Origin: Candidatus Aminicenantota bacterium
Lineage (GTDB): Bacteria; Acidobacteriota; Aminicenantia; UBA2199
Direction: 5' to 3'
NCBI GenBank assembly: GCA_026393835.1
Contig: JAPKZK010000136.1
Location: 1-64,000 of the forward strand
Length of the DNA stretch: 64,000 bases
This document shows positions 1-8,438 of the stretch, in pieces (the first letter of the stretch is position 1; each line of letters opens with the position of its first letter). A program made the position numbers and the translations under genes. Below the pieces are notes generated by a model, which saw only the letters and a list, made by a program, of their open reading frames with translations, made no database searches and was not told where the DNA came from.

Positions 1-1
1 C

Positions 2-298
2 ATGGGGCTTCTTGTCTGGATATCCGGCACCCACGAAATCAAATCCAACCGTGAGTCGGGGTATGGAAGATACGATATCATGATTATTCCCAGGGACATC
101 TCCAAAACCGGTTACGTCATCGAATTCAAAACCGTGGATACAGATGAGAAAGAAACAGAGGATATGGCCATTACAGCAGCGCTCAACCAGATCGAAGAAA
201 AAAAATACGAAACCGAATTGATCGCAAGAGGGATCCAAAATCGTAAAAAACTGGCGATCGTCTTCAATGGCAAAGAGGTTCATGTAAAGCAGGGCTAG
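2..298 (+). CDS. PD-(D/E)XK nuclease-type protein, C-terminal end (left-truncated)
   Basis: The reading frame is already open at the window edge, so this is the last ~98 residues of a longer protein and the ATG at 2 is probably internal. The segment carries RYDIMI, then YVIEFK, then a helical stretch with Gln, matching the D...ExK core of the PD-(D/E)XK fold found at the C-terminus of AAA-ATPase/DUF1703-type proteins. Such proteins usually have an N-terminal P-loop ATPase domain, which would lie left of the window. A paralogous architecture with the same kind of C-terminal nuclease core occurs at 17689-19290. The substrate is unknown. Family assignment is fairly secure; function is not. Confidence 0.65.
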   Translation: MGLLVWISGTHEIKSNRESGYGRYDIMIIPRDISKTGYVIEFKTVDTDEKETEDMAITAALNQIEEKKYETELIARGIQNRKKLAIVFNGKEVHVKQG

Positions 299-477
299 GT
301 TAGCTATAAAGTCCGAAGGACTCCGCTTCCATTTATCATTTATTTATCGTTTATAATTTATAATTTTTACAGAGCAAGGTGCGAGTCTTGACCGCTCTTC
401 AAGTAAAATTACGGGACAGGCCAATTTTTTCCCTCAAAATTAACATTCTTTCCGAGTCCGTCCGTGGCCTTTTTTTG

Positions 478-543
478 TTTTGAATTTTGAGTTTTTGAAT
501 TTTGGATTTGTTTCGGATTTCGAATTTCGGATTTCGCATTTCG
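478..543. repeat. Low-complexity GAATTT/GGATTTCG word repeat in a 288-bp spacer
   Basis: The spacer between the nuclease tail and the phosphate transporter has no gene. It holds a run of degenerate copies of TTTGAATTTT and TTTCGGATTTCGAATTTCGG. A related word (GAAATTCTAAATTCGAAAG) reappears at 15950-15980. A fragment of the CCGTCCGTGG word family is at 457-468. Confidence 0.6.
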
Positions 544-586
544 TGCTTTCTTTAGCAATACCACATTCCAGGAGGTCTGGGGGCCG

Positions 587-1582
587 CTAGAAAATCAGTG
601 TAAGGACCTTATATAATAAAGCGGAACATAAAGCCGCCATGGGAATGGTCAACGCCCAGCCCCAGATGATATTAAGGGTAACCTCCCATTTCACGGCCGA
701 AATATTCCATGCCGCCCCGACCCCGGTCACGGCCCCGGTGATAACATGAGTGGTAGACACGGGGATGCCCAGATGGGTCGAAAAGAAAATGCTGGCGGCG
801 CTGGCGGTTTCCGCGCAAAAGCCGTCGATGGGCCTTAACTTACAAATTCTCTGTCCCATGGTTTTAACGATGCGCCAACCGCCTGAAAGGGTCCCCATGG
901 CAATTGCCGTATGGGCGCTCAAGACAACCCAGAGGGGGATTTCGAAACTCTTCAGCATACCGGCGGAAAACAATAGACTGGTAATGATGCCCATGGTTTT
1001 CTGGGCGTCGTTGCCGCCGTGCCCCAGGCTGTACAAAGCGGCGGAAACTAACTGCATCCTCCTGGACCAAACATTGATCACCGGCAGCGGTTTTTTGTGC
1101 ACCAACCAGACGGTAAAGGTCATGAGCAGGAGACCGAGAACCATGCCTAATAGGGGCGCCAGGACAATGAAGAGCAGGATCTTCATCCAGCCGTTGACTA
1201 TTACTACACCGAAACCGGACTTGGCCACCGCGGCGCCCAGGTAGCCCCCCATTAAAGCGTGGGAAGAACTGGAAGGCAACCCCCAATACCAGGTCGCCAG
1301 GTTCCATATTATGGCGCCCAGCAGGCCGGTGAAAATAACCATGGGATTGACTATCGAAATATCGATTAACCCCTGGCCGATGGTTTTGGCGACGTCCGTG
1401 CCGAATATAAGAAAGGCTGCGAAATTAAAAAAAGCGGCCCAGACCACAGCTTTCCTGGGAGTTAAAACCTTGGTGGAGACGATTGTGGCGATGGAATTGG
1501 CGGCGTCATGCATACCGTTGGTATAATCGAAAACCAGGGCAACAAATATGATAAATATGATAAATAGAAAACTTCCATCCAT
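587..1582 (-). CDS. pit: Low-affinity inorganic phosphate transporter, PiT family
   Basis: A 331-residue, highly hydrophobic protein with the two duplicated PiT signature regions: FDYTNGMHDAANSIATIVST near the N-terminus, and GHGGNDAQKTMGI followed by GIPVSTTHVITGAV in the second half. These are the conserved phosphate/cation-binding repeats of PiT (PF01384) carriers, which import metal-phosphate with H+ or Na+ across the inner membrane. The start ATG at 1582 has an AAGGAG Shine-Dalgarno. It lies 30 bp downstream of the DUF47 gene on the same strand, the usual pit accessory-protein pairing, so the two are almost certainly one operon. The length is somewhat shorter than enterobacterial Pit but normal for the bacterial short form. 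Confidence 0.93.
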   Translation of the reverse strand: MDGSFLFIIFIIFVALVFDYTNGMHDAANSIATIVSTKVLTPRKAVVWAAFFNFAAFLIFGTDVAKTIGQGLIDISIVNPMVIFTGLLGAIIWNLATWYWGLPSSSSHALMGGYLGAAVAKSGFGVVIVNGWMKILLFIVLAPLLGMVLGLLLMTFTVWLVHKKPLPVINVWSRRMQLVSAALYSLGHGGNDAQKTMGIITSLLFSAGMLKSFEIPLWVVLSAHTAIAMGTLSGGWRIVKTMGQRICKLRPIDGFCAETASAASIFFSTHLGIPVSTTHVITGAVTGVGAAWNISAVKWEVTLNIIWGWALTIPMAALCSALLYKVLTLIF

Positions 1583-1612
1583 TAGCGATCACTCCTTTTC
1601 AATAACCTGTAA

Positions 1613-2242
1613 TCACGTGTTTTCAAGTACGATGCCTTCGGTGATATTGCCGACATCATCGCAGCGGTCAGTGCCTTTTTCGATATAATCCAGGATATCT
1701 TTCCACTTGATCAATTCAAACACATTCTTTTCGTCCTCGAATAGGCGGGCCAGTATACTGCGCCGGATCAAATCCGCTTCACTTTCCAGGTGCTTGATAT
1801 CAACGGTAAGCTGGATGATACGGTCGGATTTTTTCATATTGCGCAAGAGCCCGATCATCTCCTTAATCAACTTTGTGCTGTCCAGGAGTACCCTGACCAG
1901 GTCCATCCCGCCCTCGGGCACTTCTTTGGGTTGATACAACCTGATCCTGGAAGCGGCCCCTTCGGTGAGGTCGAGAATATCGTCAAGCCGGTTGACCAGG
2001 TGAAAAATATCTTCACGATCGATCGGCGTCACAAATGTTTTATGAAGGTATGACATGACCTGGTGGACGTACTTGTCGGTTTCACTTTCAATGGTTTTCA
2101 ATTGAACGGCAGGTTCGTCGAAATCCGATCCTTTCTCCAGCATCCGGACCAGGATTTGCGCCCCTTCCACCAGGTTTATACACATCTTGTCAAACATATC
2201 GAATATATAATTGTCTTTCGGTAACAGGGAGCTAAAAAACAT
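1613..2242 (-). CDS. DUF47 / PhoU-like Pit accessory protein
   Basis: A 209-residue all-helical protein of the DUF47 (TIGR00153, PhoU-related) family. Recognisable features are the N-terminal LPKDNYIFDMF, the central TPIDREDIFHLVNRLDDILD and the C-terminal KWKDILDYIEKGTDRCDDVG, carrying the acidic metal-binding E/D-x3-D residues of PhoU three-helix bundles. Family members are encoded next to Pit transporters and are thought to tune their activity. Here the gene is the first of the pair and pit follows 30 bp later. No membrane segment or signal peptide is visible, so it is cytoplasmic. Confidence 0.9.
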   Translation of the reverse strand: MFFSSLLPKDNYIFDMFDKMCINLVEGAQILVRMLEKGSDFDEPAVQLKTIESETDKYVHQVMSYLHKTFVTPIDREDIFHLVNRLDDILDLTEGAASRIRLYQPKEVPEGGMDLVRVLLDSTKLIKEMIGLLRNMKKSDRIIQLTVDIKHLESEADLIRRSILARLFEDEKNVFELIKWKDILDYIEKGTDRCDDVGNITEGIVLENT

Positions 2243-2322
2243 GATGAGACTCCTTAATCTTAACCCTTTTAGATTTTTTTAAAGATAATAATATCACACA
2301 TCCGGTAAAGAAGTCAAAAAAA

Positions 2323-2883
2323 TTAAAAATTCCGCACCAGGGACTTTAAATTAAAATATAGCGGATTAAAATGATACCCGCCATTTACCATCTCATTAAT
2401 GGCGTCCTCTACTTTCCATTCCTGGACTTTGATCCTGTATAACGCCACGGCTGTTCCCGTTCGGTCGGCGCCGCGCCGGCAATGAACAAAAACCGGGCAA
2501 TTGGCCGGGTCTGAAACGATCTCAAGAAAACGGGCAAATTTCTTTTTCCTGGGAAAAATGGAACTAATGGGGATATGATAATAGTTGATCCCGGAACCTG
2601 TCATCATTTTCTCATCGAGGTTCGAATTCCTCAGGTTCACGATGGTCTTGACGCCCAATTTTTTTAATTCCTCGACGCCGGTGGGTTTCGGTTGCGCCCC
2701 GCGGTAAAGATCGTCCGACACTTTATATAAATTGGAAAGTCCTTCCCGTTCCAGGGGAACAGCCCAATTGGCCGGCCGGGATTCTTGCGCCCCCGCTAAA
2801 GGTTTACTCGCCTCCTGGCTGCAATATAAGAGGAGAATGAAGCTGACGACGGTAAATAAAATAATCTTATTCCTGTACTTCAC
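2323..2883 (-). CDS. Secreted or lipid-anchored dual-specificity/tyrosine phosphatase-like protein
   Basis: The protein has 186 residues. The N-terminus is a hydrophobic signal ending in LLLYCSQ, which could be a lipobox (Cys ~21). The catalytic P-loop is HCRRGADRTG, a perfect H-C-x5-R signature. It is preceded by GVKTIVNLRN, typical of the dual-specificity phosphatase / DSP-PTPase family that removes phosphate from proteins or inositides. Translation starts at GTG (2883) behind AGGAG. It sits just downstream of two Ser/Thr kinase genes on the same strand, which suggests, without proof, a kinase/phosphatase partnership. The signal sequence argues for an extracytoplasmic enzyme, so its substrates need not be the products of those kinases. 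Confidence 0.8.
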   Translation of the reverse strand: MKYRNKIILFTVVSFILLLYCSQEASKPLAGAQESRPANWAVPLEREGLSNLYKVSDDLYRGAQPKPTGVEELKKLGVKTIVNLRNSNLDEKMMTGSGINYYHIPISSIFPRKKKFARFLEIVSDPANCPVFVHCRRGADRTGTAVALYRIKVQEWKVEDAINEMVNGGYHFNPLYFNLKSLVRNF

Positions 2884-2890
2884 ATATAAC

Positions 2891-2934
2891 TCCTATTGGT
2901 GTAAATTGGTGTAAATTCGTGTAATTCGTGGGCC
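2891..2934. repeat. GTGTAAATTCGTGTAATTCGTGGG word repeat
   Basis: Three degenerate copies of GGTGTAAATTSGTGT end in AATTCGTGGGCC, between the phosphatase and kinase genes. The same word family recurs, often reverse complemented, at 34967-34997, 55375-55403, 56656-56688, 56832-56852 and 61873-61890. Confidence 0.7.
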
Positions 2935-2952
2935 TTCTTCTTTTCATTCGGG

Positions 2953-5079
2953 TTAATACACTTCGAACCGGGATTGCCCGACTTTTTGTCCTTCCAGGTA
3001 AATGGTAATGGTATACGTACCGGGCGCCCATTTAGCCGGTTCGGACCAGCCCATGCCCTGCCAATACAAACCGGTACGGGACCCTTTTTCCGGGGTGACG
3101 GAACCTTTTAATTCCTGGGTAAACGCAGCGCCGCTGTAACGGATCGTTATCTCGCTTTTACTTTCGGCGACGCCATATAATTTATTATCATAACCGATCT
3201 CCGTATAAATATACCGGGCTTCCTGCCGCGAGAACCGGGTCCCATACACACGCTGCTCCATCGGCGGCGCCTTGGGACCGAACTGGAAAAATTTAATCTC
3301 CCGGACATTCAACTTTATCCGGGTTTCCTTTAAAATCTTTTCTTTTAAAAACAGGACCCGCGTGTTGGCCTCCCGGATGCGCCGGCCGGTAGGATTCTTA
3401 GCGATATAATCTTCGTAAGCGATAAAAGTGTCGGCTTTGGTCGCCAATTCAAAAGCCGTGTCGTCTTTGATCCGTTCTTCCAATGTGATGGTTTCTTTCA
3501 AGCGTTCGTACTTTTCCCCGGCTTCTTCGGCATGCAGCCCTTTGGGATAGTCCTTGAGATATTTTTCATAGGAATAGACGGTATTCATGCCCTTTGCCCG
3601 CTGAAACGCCTGGTCGTCCTGCTGCCGGAGTTTTTTCTGTTGTTCGGCATCCTCCCGGTTTTTTTCCGCGGCTTCGGCTTTTTTCTTCTCCTTCTCTTTT
3701 AAAATATCGGCCAGTTGTTTTACCCGGTCTTCCAGGGTTTTTACCTCCGGGGTGTCCTCGATGCCCCGGGCTTTGGAAAGGTTCTCCAGGGCTTTTTCAT
3801 ATTCGTTGTTTTTTAGATATTCTTCGGCCAGGATAAAATACCGTTTGTAATTTTCATCGATTTCAGCGGGTTTCGATTTCCCGGCAACACCGGCTGCGCC
3901 GGTTGGCTTTGCCGCGGGTTGGTCTTTTGGCGCCGCGGCGGCGGTTGAAGGGGGCGGCGAAATATGTTTGGTTTGGTCCTGGAAAAAAAGAAAATAGATG
4001 GCCATCAATATGAAAGGAATGGCGATCAAGGAGACCACCAATGGTCCTTTGGTTCGTTTAAGGGGGTGGTGGGATTGAAGGTCGTAAGTATCGTGGGCCT
4101 GGGAAGAGGAGGAGGCGGCGGAGTAGGAGGGGACGTCGCGGGCGTCAGGGGCGGGGATAGGCGTGGGGCCGGTTATTACGCGGGAATCTTCCAGTAAAGT
4201 AGCGGGTGGGGAGGTTTTATCGAAAAACCAGGCCTCGCCTTTTGTTCCTTTGATGGTGTCTAAGCGGCTGTCCGGGCTAAACGTATCCAGCAGTTGGATG
4301 AATTCCGCCGCGCTTTGAACTCTTTCGCGTTTGTCTTTGGCCATTGCCCGCGTAATAATGGTTTGATGCCGGCTTAACTCCAGCGGCAGCATTGGGACGG
4401 GGGCCTGGACATGCTTTAACAATACGCCGGCGGCGCTGTCGGCCCGGTAAGGCACGTCGCCGGTGAGTATTTCATATAAAACGATTCCCAGGCTGTAAAT
4501 ATCGCTCAAGCCGTCGATGGGCTCGCCCTTGCATTGTTCGGGGCTCATATAATGGGGGGTCCCGATGATCATGCCGGTGGTGGTCAAGCGGGCGCTGGAG
4601 TCCAATGCCCTGGCGATGCCGAAATCGGCTAAAACGGGTGTACCGTCTTTGCGAAAAAGGATATTGTCGGGTTTGATATCGCGGTGGATCACGCTTCCGC
4701 GGTGGGCAAAATCCAGCGCGACGGCGATCTGTCGTATGATTTTAAAGGCTTCCAGGGGAATAAGCCGGCTGTCCGGTTTGAATTTCACACGCTCTACCAG
4801 GCTCTCATGCAGTCGTTCCATAACGATAAAGCAATGGTTGTCCACCTGGCCGACATCGTGGATAGTAATGATATTGGGATGGTTTAATTGGGAGGCGGTG
4901 CGGGCTTCGTTGAGAAAGCGCTGGAGGTACTGGATATCCTTGAACATCTCCGGCTCCAGTATCTTGATAGCGACTTCCCGCTCCAGTTTCTCCTGGACGC
5001 CCAGGTACACGGTGGCCATGCCTCCTTGCCCAAGGATTCTTTCTATGCGGTAACCGGGAATTTGCGGTATTTCTCTCAT
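2953..5079 (-). CDS. Membrane-anchored Ser/Thr protein kinase (PknB-like catalytic domain)
   Basis: A 708-residue protein with an N-terminal Hanks kinase domain (~8-270). The motifs are complete: glycine loop GQGGMATVYLG, catalytic Lys in VAIKIL, HRDIKPDN, DFGIA and SPEQC. A basic RTKG stretch leads into one transmembrane helix at ~345-368 (LIAIPFILMAIYFLFF), so the kinase is cytoplasmic. After it come a Lys/Glu-rich coiled-coil and TPR-like repeats (EYEKALENLSKA) and a C-terminal domain I do not recognise. The ATG at 5079 follows AGGAAA. The next kinase upstream (5139-7391) has the same organisation and an aligned N-terminus (IPGYRIE), so the two are tandem duplicates that have diverged. Confidence 0.92.
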   Translation of the reverse strand: MREIPQIPGYRIERILGQGGMATVYLGVQEKLEREVAIKILEPEMFKDIQYLQRFLNEARTASQLNHPNIITIHDVGQVDNHCFIVMERLHESLVERVKFKPDSRLIPLEAFKIIRQIAVALDFAHRGSVIHRDIKPDNILFRKDGTPVLADFGIARALDSSARLTTTGMIIGTPHYMSPEQCKGEPIDGLSDIYSLGIVLYEILTGDVPYRADSAAGVLLKHVQAPVPMLPLELSRHQTIITRAMAKDKRERVQSAAEFIQLLDTFSPDSRLDTIKGTKGEAWFFDKTSPPATLLEDSRVITGPTPIPAPDARDVPSYSAASSSSQAHDTYDLQSHHPLKRTKGPLVVSLIAIPFILMAIYFLFFQDQTKHISPPPSTAAAAPKDQPAAKPTGAAGVAGKSKPAEIDENYKRYFILAEEYLKNNEYEKALENLSKARGIEDTPEVKTLEDRVKQLADILKEKEKKKAEAAEKNREDAEQQKKLRQQDDQAFQRAKGMNTVYSYEKYLKDYPKGLHAEEAGEKYERLKETITLEERIKDDTAFELATKADTFIAYEDYIAKNPTGRRIREANTRVLFLKEKILKETRIKLNVREIKFFQFGPKAPPMEQRVYGTRFSRQEARYIYTEIGYDNKLYGVAESKSEITIRYSGAAFTQELKGSVTPEKGSRTGLYWQGMGWSEPAKWAPGTYTITIYLEGQKVGQSRFEVY

Positions 5080-5138
5080 TATTTTCCTGGCAAATTATTT
5101 TTTAATAAAGTTTAAATAGTATACCATTCTTTGGATAA

Positions 5139-7391
5139 TCATTTCACCGAACGGACAGGGCGAACAAATGAGTCGTAATCGATATCCACGGGATTAAAAT
5201 CGCCGCCGAAAATATCCACGGCCCAGGCCCGATTTTGATCGTACATATCGGCGGTCCAGGTGTGATTTTGATCTTTGGAAAAGAGGGGATCGATATACAG
5301 GGCATCCCGGTTTTCCTGGCTTTCCATTAGAGAGGCCGCCTCTTCCAGGGTGGGCAGGCGCCAATCGGAAAAACCGGCATATTTCCGCCGGTTTAATTCT
5401 TCGATCCAGGGCTGGACTTTTTCATACTTCATGTATTGCTCTGAACCGCCCTGGAGCCACATCAACCCGGCGGCGTAATCCATTATGACTTTTTGGTTGT
5501 TAATGGTTTGCAATTCATAATGGTTGAGAAAGTCCCCGGTACTATTATAATATTTTTCAAAGAACCCCCGTTTTTTCACCATGGCTCTCACGGCGGCTTT
5601 ATCCAGGGTCTGCGGCGTGGAACGAAGCGTCACGCCGGCTGCCGCCCATTTTCTTATCTTTTCACTGTGTTTTCTCTCCAGTTCGTTGAGTTCTGTCATT
5701 TTTTCGCGGGCCGGCGCGGCATGAAGGCCCGATGGGTATTTGCTTAAATAGTCTTCCAGGGCGGCGGCGCCGCCGGTTTTTAGGGCCTTTTGAAAAACGA
5801 TATCATCTTGTTTTTCCGTAATTTTTTCCTGGATTTGGCGTTTCAGTGTTTCCACTTCCGGGGTGGGTTTGATTTTTTCCGCTTCGGTTATGTGCTGCAG
5901 TGCTTTTTCATAGTCCCCCATCTCAAAAACCCGTTGGGCTTGTTTTAATTTACGGGTATATTGGATATCTTGCGAATCCCCGGCAATTTCTTGTCCCGGG
6001 ATTGTTTCTTCGGGTTTCCCGGCGCCGGGTTGGGCTTTTGGTTTGAGGAAAACAACCGCCAATACGATAATAATAATGATTGCCGCGGCGGCCGGGATAA
6101 AGACCCGGGGATTTTGTAATTTTGAAAATAGTTCCTTTGCGGAGTCCATGCCCCCGGTATCCTTTGTAAGCATGGGTTCAAACGGATGGCGCGGCGCTCT
6201 TTCTCCCGGGGCAGGGTATAAGTCGCTATCCTGATCCTTGCTTTTTTGCTCTTCGATTTCTTTCCTGATTTCTTCCCCTAATTCAAGGTTTTCCGTTCTT
6301 GTTTCGGGATTTTTTTCCGCGGTTCCCGATGCCATTTCAATTTCTTGTCCGAATCCCGGGCCCATTTTAACGCGGATTTCGTCTTGCATGTCATCTTCTA
6401 TCTTATTTTCTATCTCAGTTTCTATCTCATCTTCTTTCTCATCTTCTATCTTATCTTCTATCTTATCTTCTATTTCATCGCCGGCCGTTTCTATCATGAG
6501 TTCCGGCATGAGGTCTTCGTTTAATTCCTCGATCAGCAGGATCAATTCGGCGCTGCCCTGGGCCCGCTCATCTTTTGTTTTGGCCAGCAACCTGTCCAGC
6601 AGCGGCTGTAAAATGGATAAATGCCCGGGCAGTTGGGGAATGGGCGCAGTTTTATGCAGGTTTTCCATGGCAGCCGGGTCCTCTGCGTCGTAAGGGACAT
6701 GGCCGGTTAGCATTTCAAACAGTGTGACGCCCAGGCTGTAAAAATCGCCGCTGTTGCCCTGGCTTTCATTGAGTATTGCTTCAGGGCTGGTATAGTGGAT
6801 ATCTTTTAAAGTAAGGCCTTTTTCATCCAGGGTTTTTGAAATGGCCGCCACTTGCTGCATGCAGAAGTCCGTGATGACCGGTGTGATGAAGCCGGCTTCA
6901 TCCCTGAAGAAGATATTCTCCGGCCGGATATCCCTGTGAATGATTTCTTCCTGGTAGGCGTAATCCAGTGCATCGAAGAGTTGCCTGAAGATATCCATTA
7001 TTTGCCTTATTTCTCCTTCAGTTATCTCGGCGTCCCTGGGTGCATCTCCTTCTCTCCCGGTTTCGAAACCGGAGGGGAAATCCCGGTTGGAGATTCTAGC
7101 CCTGAGGCACTCCTGGAAGTACTCCATTACAAAGTAATAACAGTTCGTGGTTTCTCCGACATCGAGTATTTTAGCGATATTAGGATGATCCAGTTTAGCG
7201 GCCTTTCGGGCTTCGAAAAGAAAGAGTTTGGCGAATTCTTCGTCTTCCGTCCTGGCCAGTTGGGGGAGTAATACTTTTATAACTACTTTTTGTTCCGTCT
7301 CTTCTTTTATAGCCAGGTAGGCGTCGGCAAGCCGACCCTGGCCGAGTTTTTTTTCTATCCTATAACCCGGTATTCCAGGAAATGCGTCCAC
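5139..7391 (-). CDS. Ser/Thr kinase-like protein with C-terminal Lcl/DUF1566 domain; atypical catalytic motifs
   Basis: Starting from GTG at 7391 (AGGAG upstream), the N-terminus VDAFPGIPGYRIEKK aligns residue for residue with the neighbouring kinase, so I prefer it to the TTG 21 nt earlier. Kinase-like region ~1-280: GQGRLADAYLA, VVIKVL, HRDIRPENIFF and DFC. Arg replaces the usual Lys of HRDxKxxN and Cys replaces the Gly of DFG, so activity may be weak or absent. Residues ~290-340 are a DNA-level repeat (IEDK/IEDE units), followed by a transmembrane helix at ~430-450, a TPR-like segment and a C-terminal Lcl/DUF1566 C-lectin-like domain (LMWLQGG, FSDWRLPTLEEAASL, FVRPVRS). The Lcl domain would be periplasmic, perhaps a ligand sensor. 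Confidence 0.85.
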   Translation of the reverse strand: MDAFPGIPGYRIEKKLGQGRLADAYLAIKEETEQKVVIKVLLPQLARTEDEEFAKLFLFEARKAAKLDHPNIAKILDVGETTNCYYFVMEYFQECLRARISNRDFPSGFETGREGDAPRDAEITEGEIRQIMDIFRQLFDALDYAYQEEIIHRDIRPENIFFRDEAGFITPVITDFCMQQVAAISKTLDEKGLTLKDIHYTSPEAILNESQGNSGDFYSLGVTLFEMLTGHVPYDAEDPAAMENLHKTAPIPQLPGHLSILQPLLDRLLAKTKDERAQGSAELILLIEELNEDLMPELMIETAGDEIEDKIEDKIEDEKEDEIETEIENKIEDDMQDEIRVKMGPGFGQEIEMASGTAEKNPETRTENLELGEEIRKEIEEQKSKDQDSDLYPAPGERAPRHPFEPMLTKDTGGMDSAKELFSKLQNPRVFIPAAAAIIIIIVLAVVFLKPKAQPGAGKPEETIPGQEIAGDSQDIQYTRKLKQAQRVFEMGDYEKALQHITEAEKIKPTPEVETLKRQIQEKITEKQDDIVFQKALKTGGAAALEDYLSKYPSGLHAAPAREKMTELNELERKHSEKIRKWAAAGVTLRSTPQTLDKAAVRAMVKKRGFFEKYYNSTGDFLNHYELQTINNQKVIMDYAAGLMWLQGGSEQYMKYEKVQPWIEELNRRKYAGFSDWRLPTLEEAASLMESQENRDALYIDPLFSKDQNHTWTADMYDQNRAWAVDIFGGDFNPVDIDYDSFVRPVRSVK

Positions 7392-7795
7392 GGTTCCTAA
7401 CTCCTTTTGCAAATTTATAATTTACAATACTATACTATATTTTTTGCCTACAAAAGTCAAGTTTTCATTTTATGGTAAGCCAATGTTTTCAAAAAAGTTT
7501 GGTTCCACTACAAAAAAGTTTTTGCGGGGGTAGGGGGGTAGGATGAAGAGTGATGAATGATGAATGATGAATGGTGAGGAATGAAAGGAAAATCGCGAAA
7601 CATGAAACCCAAATATCGAAATCGTGTGTACAAACAAATTCAAATGACCAAAATTAAAATGACCAAAACAAAAATCGCCGCCAGCGGCGGACAATATGGG
7701 AAAAGAGTAGGCGCTTTCCGCTTGTCCCCTTCCGTCCCCTTTTTTTAAGTTGACAAAGTTCTTTAATGTGGTTACTATTACTGCCGGAGGATTCA
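7392..7795. repeat. Gene-free spacer with ATGATGAATGATGA heptamer run and a shared spacer block
   Basis: I see no credible gene. 7546-7576 is a run of TGATGAATGATGAATG. 7577-7633 (GAAAGG.AAATCGCGAAACATGAAACCC..) and 7639-7672 (CAAATGACCAAAATTAAAATGACC) are near-copies of 12268-12320 and 12328-12362. The second block also recurs at 16009-16042. All copies are in the same orientation. Confidence 0.7.
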
Positions 7796-8029
7796 ATGAA
7801 GGGAACTTATTTTGATAGGATTGTAGTAGATCCCGAGATTATGGTTGGTAAACCTGTGTTTAAAGACACCCGGATTCCTGTCTATATTGTCCTTGACTTG
7901 ATCGGAGACGGCATTTCCTACAATGAAATAATAAAAATGTACCCGGATTTGACGGCTGAAGATATAAATGCTTCGGTAAAATTCGCTTCTCTCATCCTGG
8001 ATAGACGGGAATTCTATGAAACAGCCTGA
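7796..8029 (+). CDS. DUF433 antitoxin (VapB-type)
   Basis: A 77-residue protein starting at the ATG behind GGAGG (7787-7791). The sequence RIVVDPEIMVGKPVFKDTRIP is the hallmark of DUF433, a small winged/helix-turn-helix family that acts as the antitoxin of DUF5615 (PIN-like) toxins. Downstream, overlapping its last codons, is the start of just such a toxin, but that gene is broken after ~25 residues (8016-8123). The antitoxin is therefore intact and orphaned. Confidence 0.88.
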   Translation: MKGTYFDRIVVDPEIMVGKPVFKDTRIPVYIVLDLIGDGISYNEIIKMYPDLTAEDINASVKFASLILDRREFYETA

Positions 8030-8123
8030 ATACCTTTTCGATGAAAATATCTCGATAATGGTCAAAGAATATTTCGAAGGTTTGAATTACTGCTCTTTCC
8101 TCTTGACGAAAATGTGTATTTGA
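8016..8123 (+). pseudogene. Truncated DUF5615 (PIN-like) toxin remnant
   Basis: An ATG at 8016, inside the end of the DUF433 gene, opens a 35-codon frame beginning MKQPEYLFDENISIMVKEYF. FDEN(I/L)S is the N-terminal motif of DUF5615 PIN-like toxins. The frame then degenerates and stops at 8121-8123, whereas the family is normally ~110-120 residues. The rest of the toxin is absent and a TA promoter begins within the remnant. Confidence 0.7.
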
Positions 8124-8131
8124 CGTATATT
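8103..8131 (+). promoter_or_regulatory. Sigma70-type promoter for the 8169-8733 TA pair
   Basis: TTGACG at 8103-8108, a 17-bp spacer and TATATT at 8126-8131 lie ~38 bp before the antitoxin start. Most of it is inside the remains of the preceding toxin gene. Confidence 0.65.
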
Positions 8132-8168
8132 ATATGGAGTACGTGATTGCGTATAGGAGGTTACCATT

Positions 8169-8438
8169 ATGCAGAAGGGTCACTTGAATGTAAGTTTGGA
8201 TCAAGATTTAATAGAATTTGCCAGGAGCTATGCCCAGTATCAGCGTATTACTGTCTCTGAGATTTTTTCCCAATTTATTTTAAACCTGAAGCGTGTAAAA
8301 GAAAATGAACCGACAGAAATCATACTAGCCGACCCGGATTTTCATGAAAGCCTTTTAAATACTATTTCAAAGGTCAGATCGGGCGCTGTTAAATGGCATA
8401 CTTATGAAGAGGTTTTCGGTGAACATCCTATTCAGTGA
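8169..8438 (+). CDS. Small antitoxin, DUF6364-like (ribbon-helix-helix type)
   Basis: An 89-residue protein with a strong AGGAGG site. The N-terminal half (HLNVSLDQDLIEFARSYAQ) has the strand-helix pattern of a ribbon-helix-helix DNA-binding antitoxin, and the C-terminal half is an acidic tail that would wrap the toxin. It overlaps the RelE-like toxin gene by 35 bp, the usual TA arrangement, and has its own promoter (8103-8131). It probably represses this promoter. The DUF6364 label is from memory of similar proteins and is less certain than the antitoxin role. Confidence 0.75.
   Translation: MQKGHLNVSLDQDLIEFARSYAQYQRITVSEIFSQFILNLKRVKENEPTEIILADPDFHESLLNTISKVRSGAVKWHTYEEVFGEHPIQ

Noticed and set aside
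864..1307. Long antisense and shifted frames over the pit gene
   Set aside because: They are shadows of a strongly supported transporter gene with complete PiT signatures.
7470..7796. A 108-codon minus-strand frame before the DUF433 gene
   Set aside because: It is composed of the spacer blocks that recur at 12243-12362 and is not conserved as protein between the copies.
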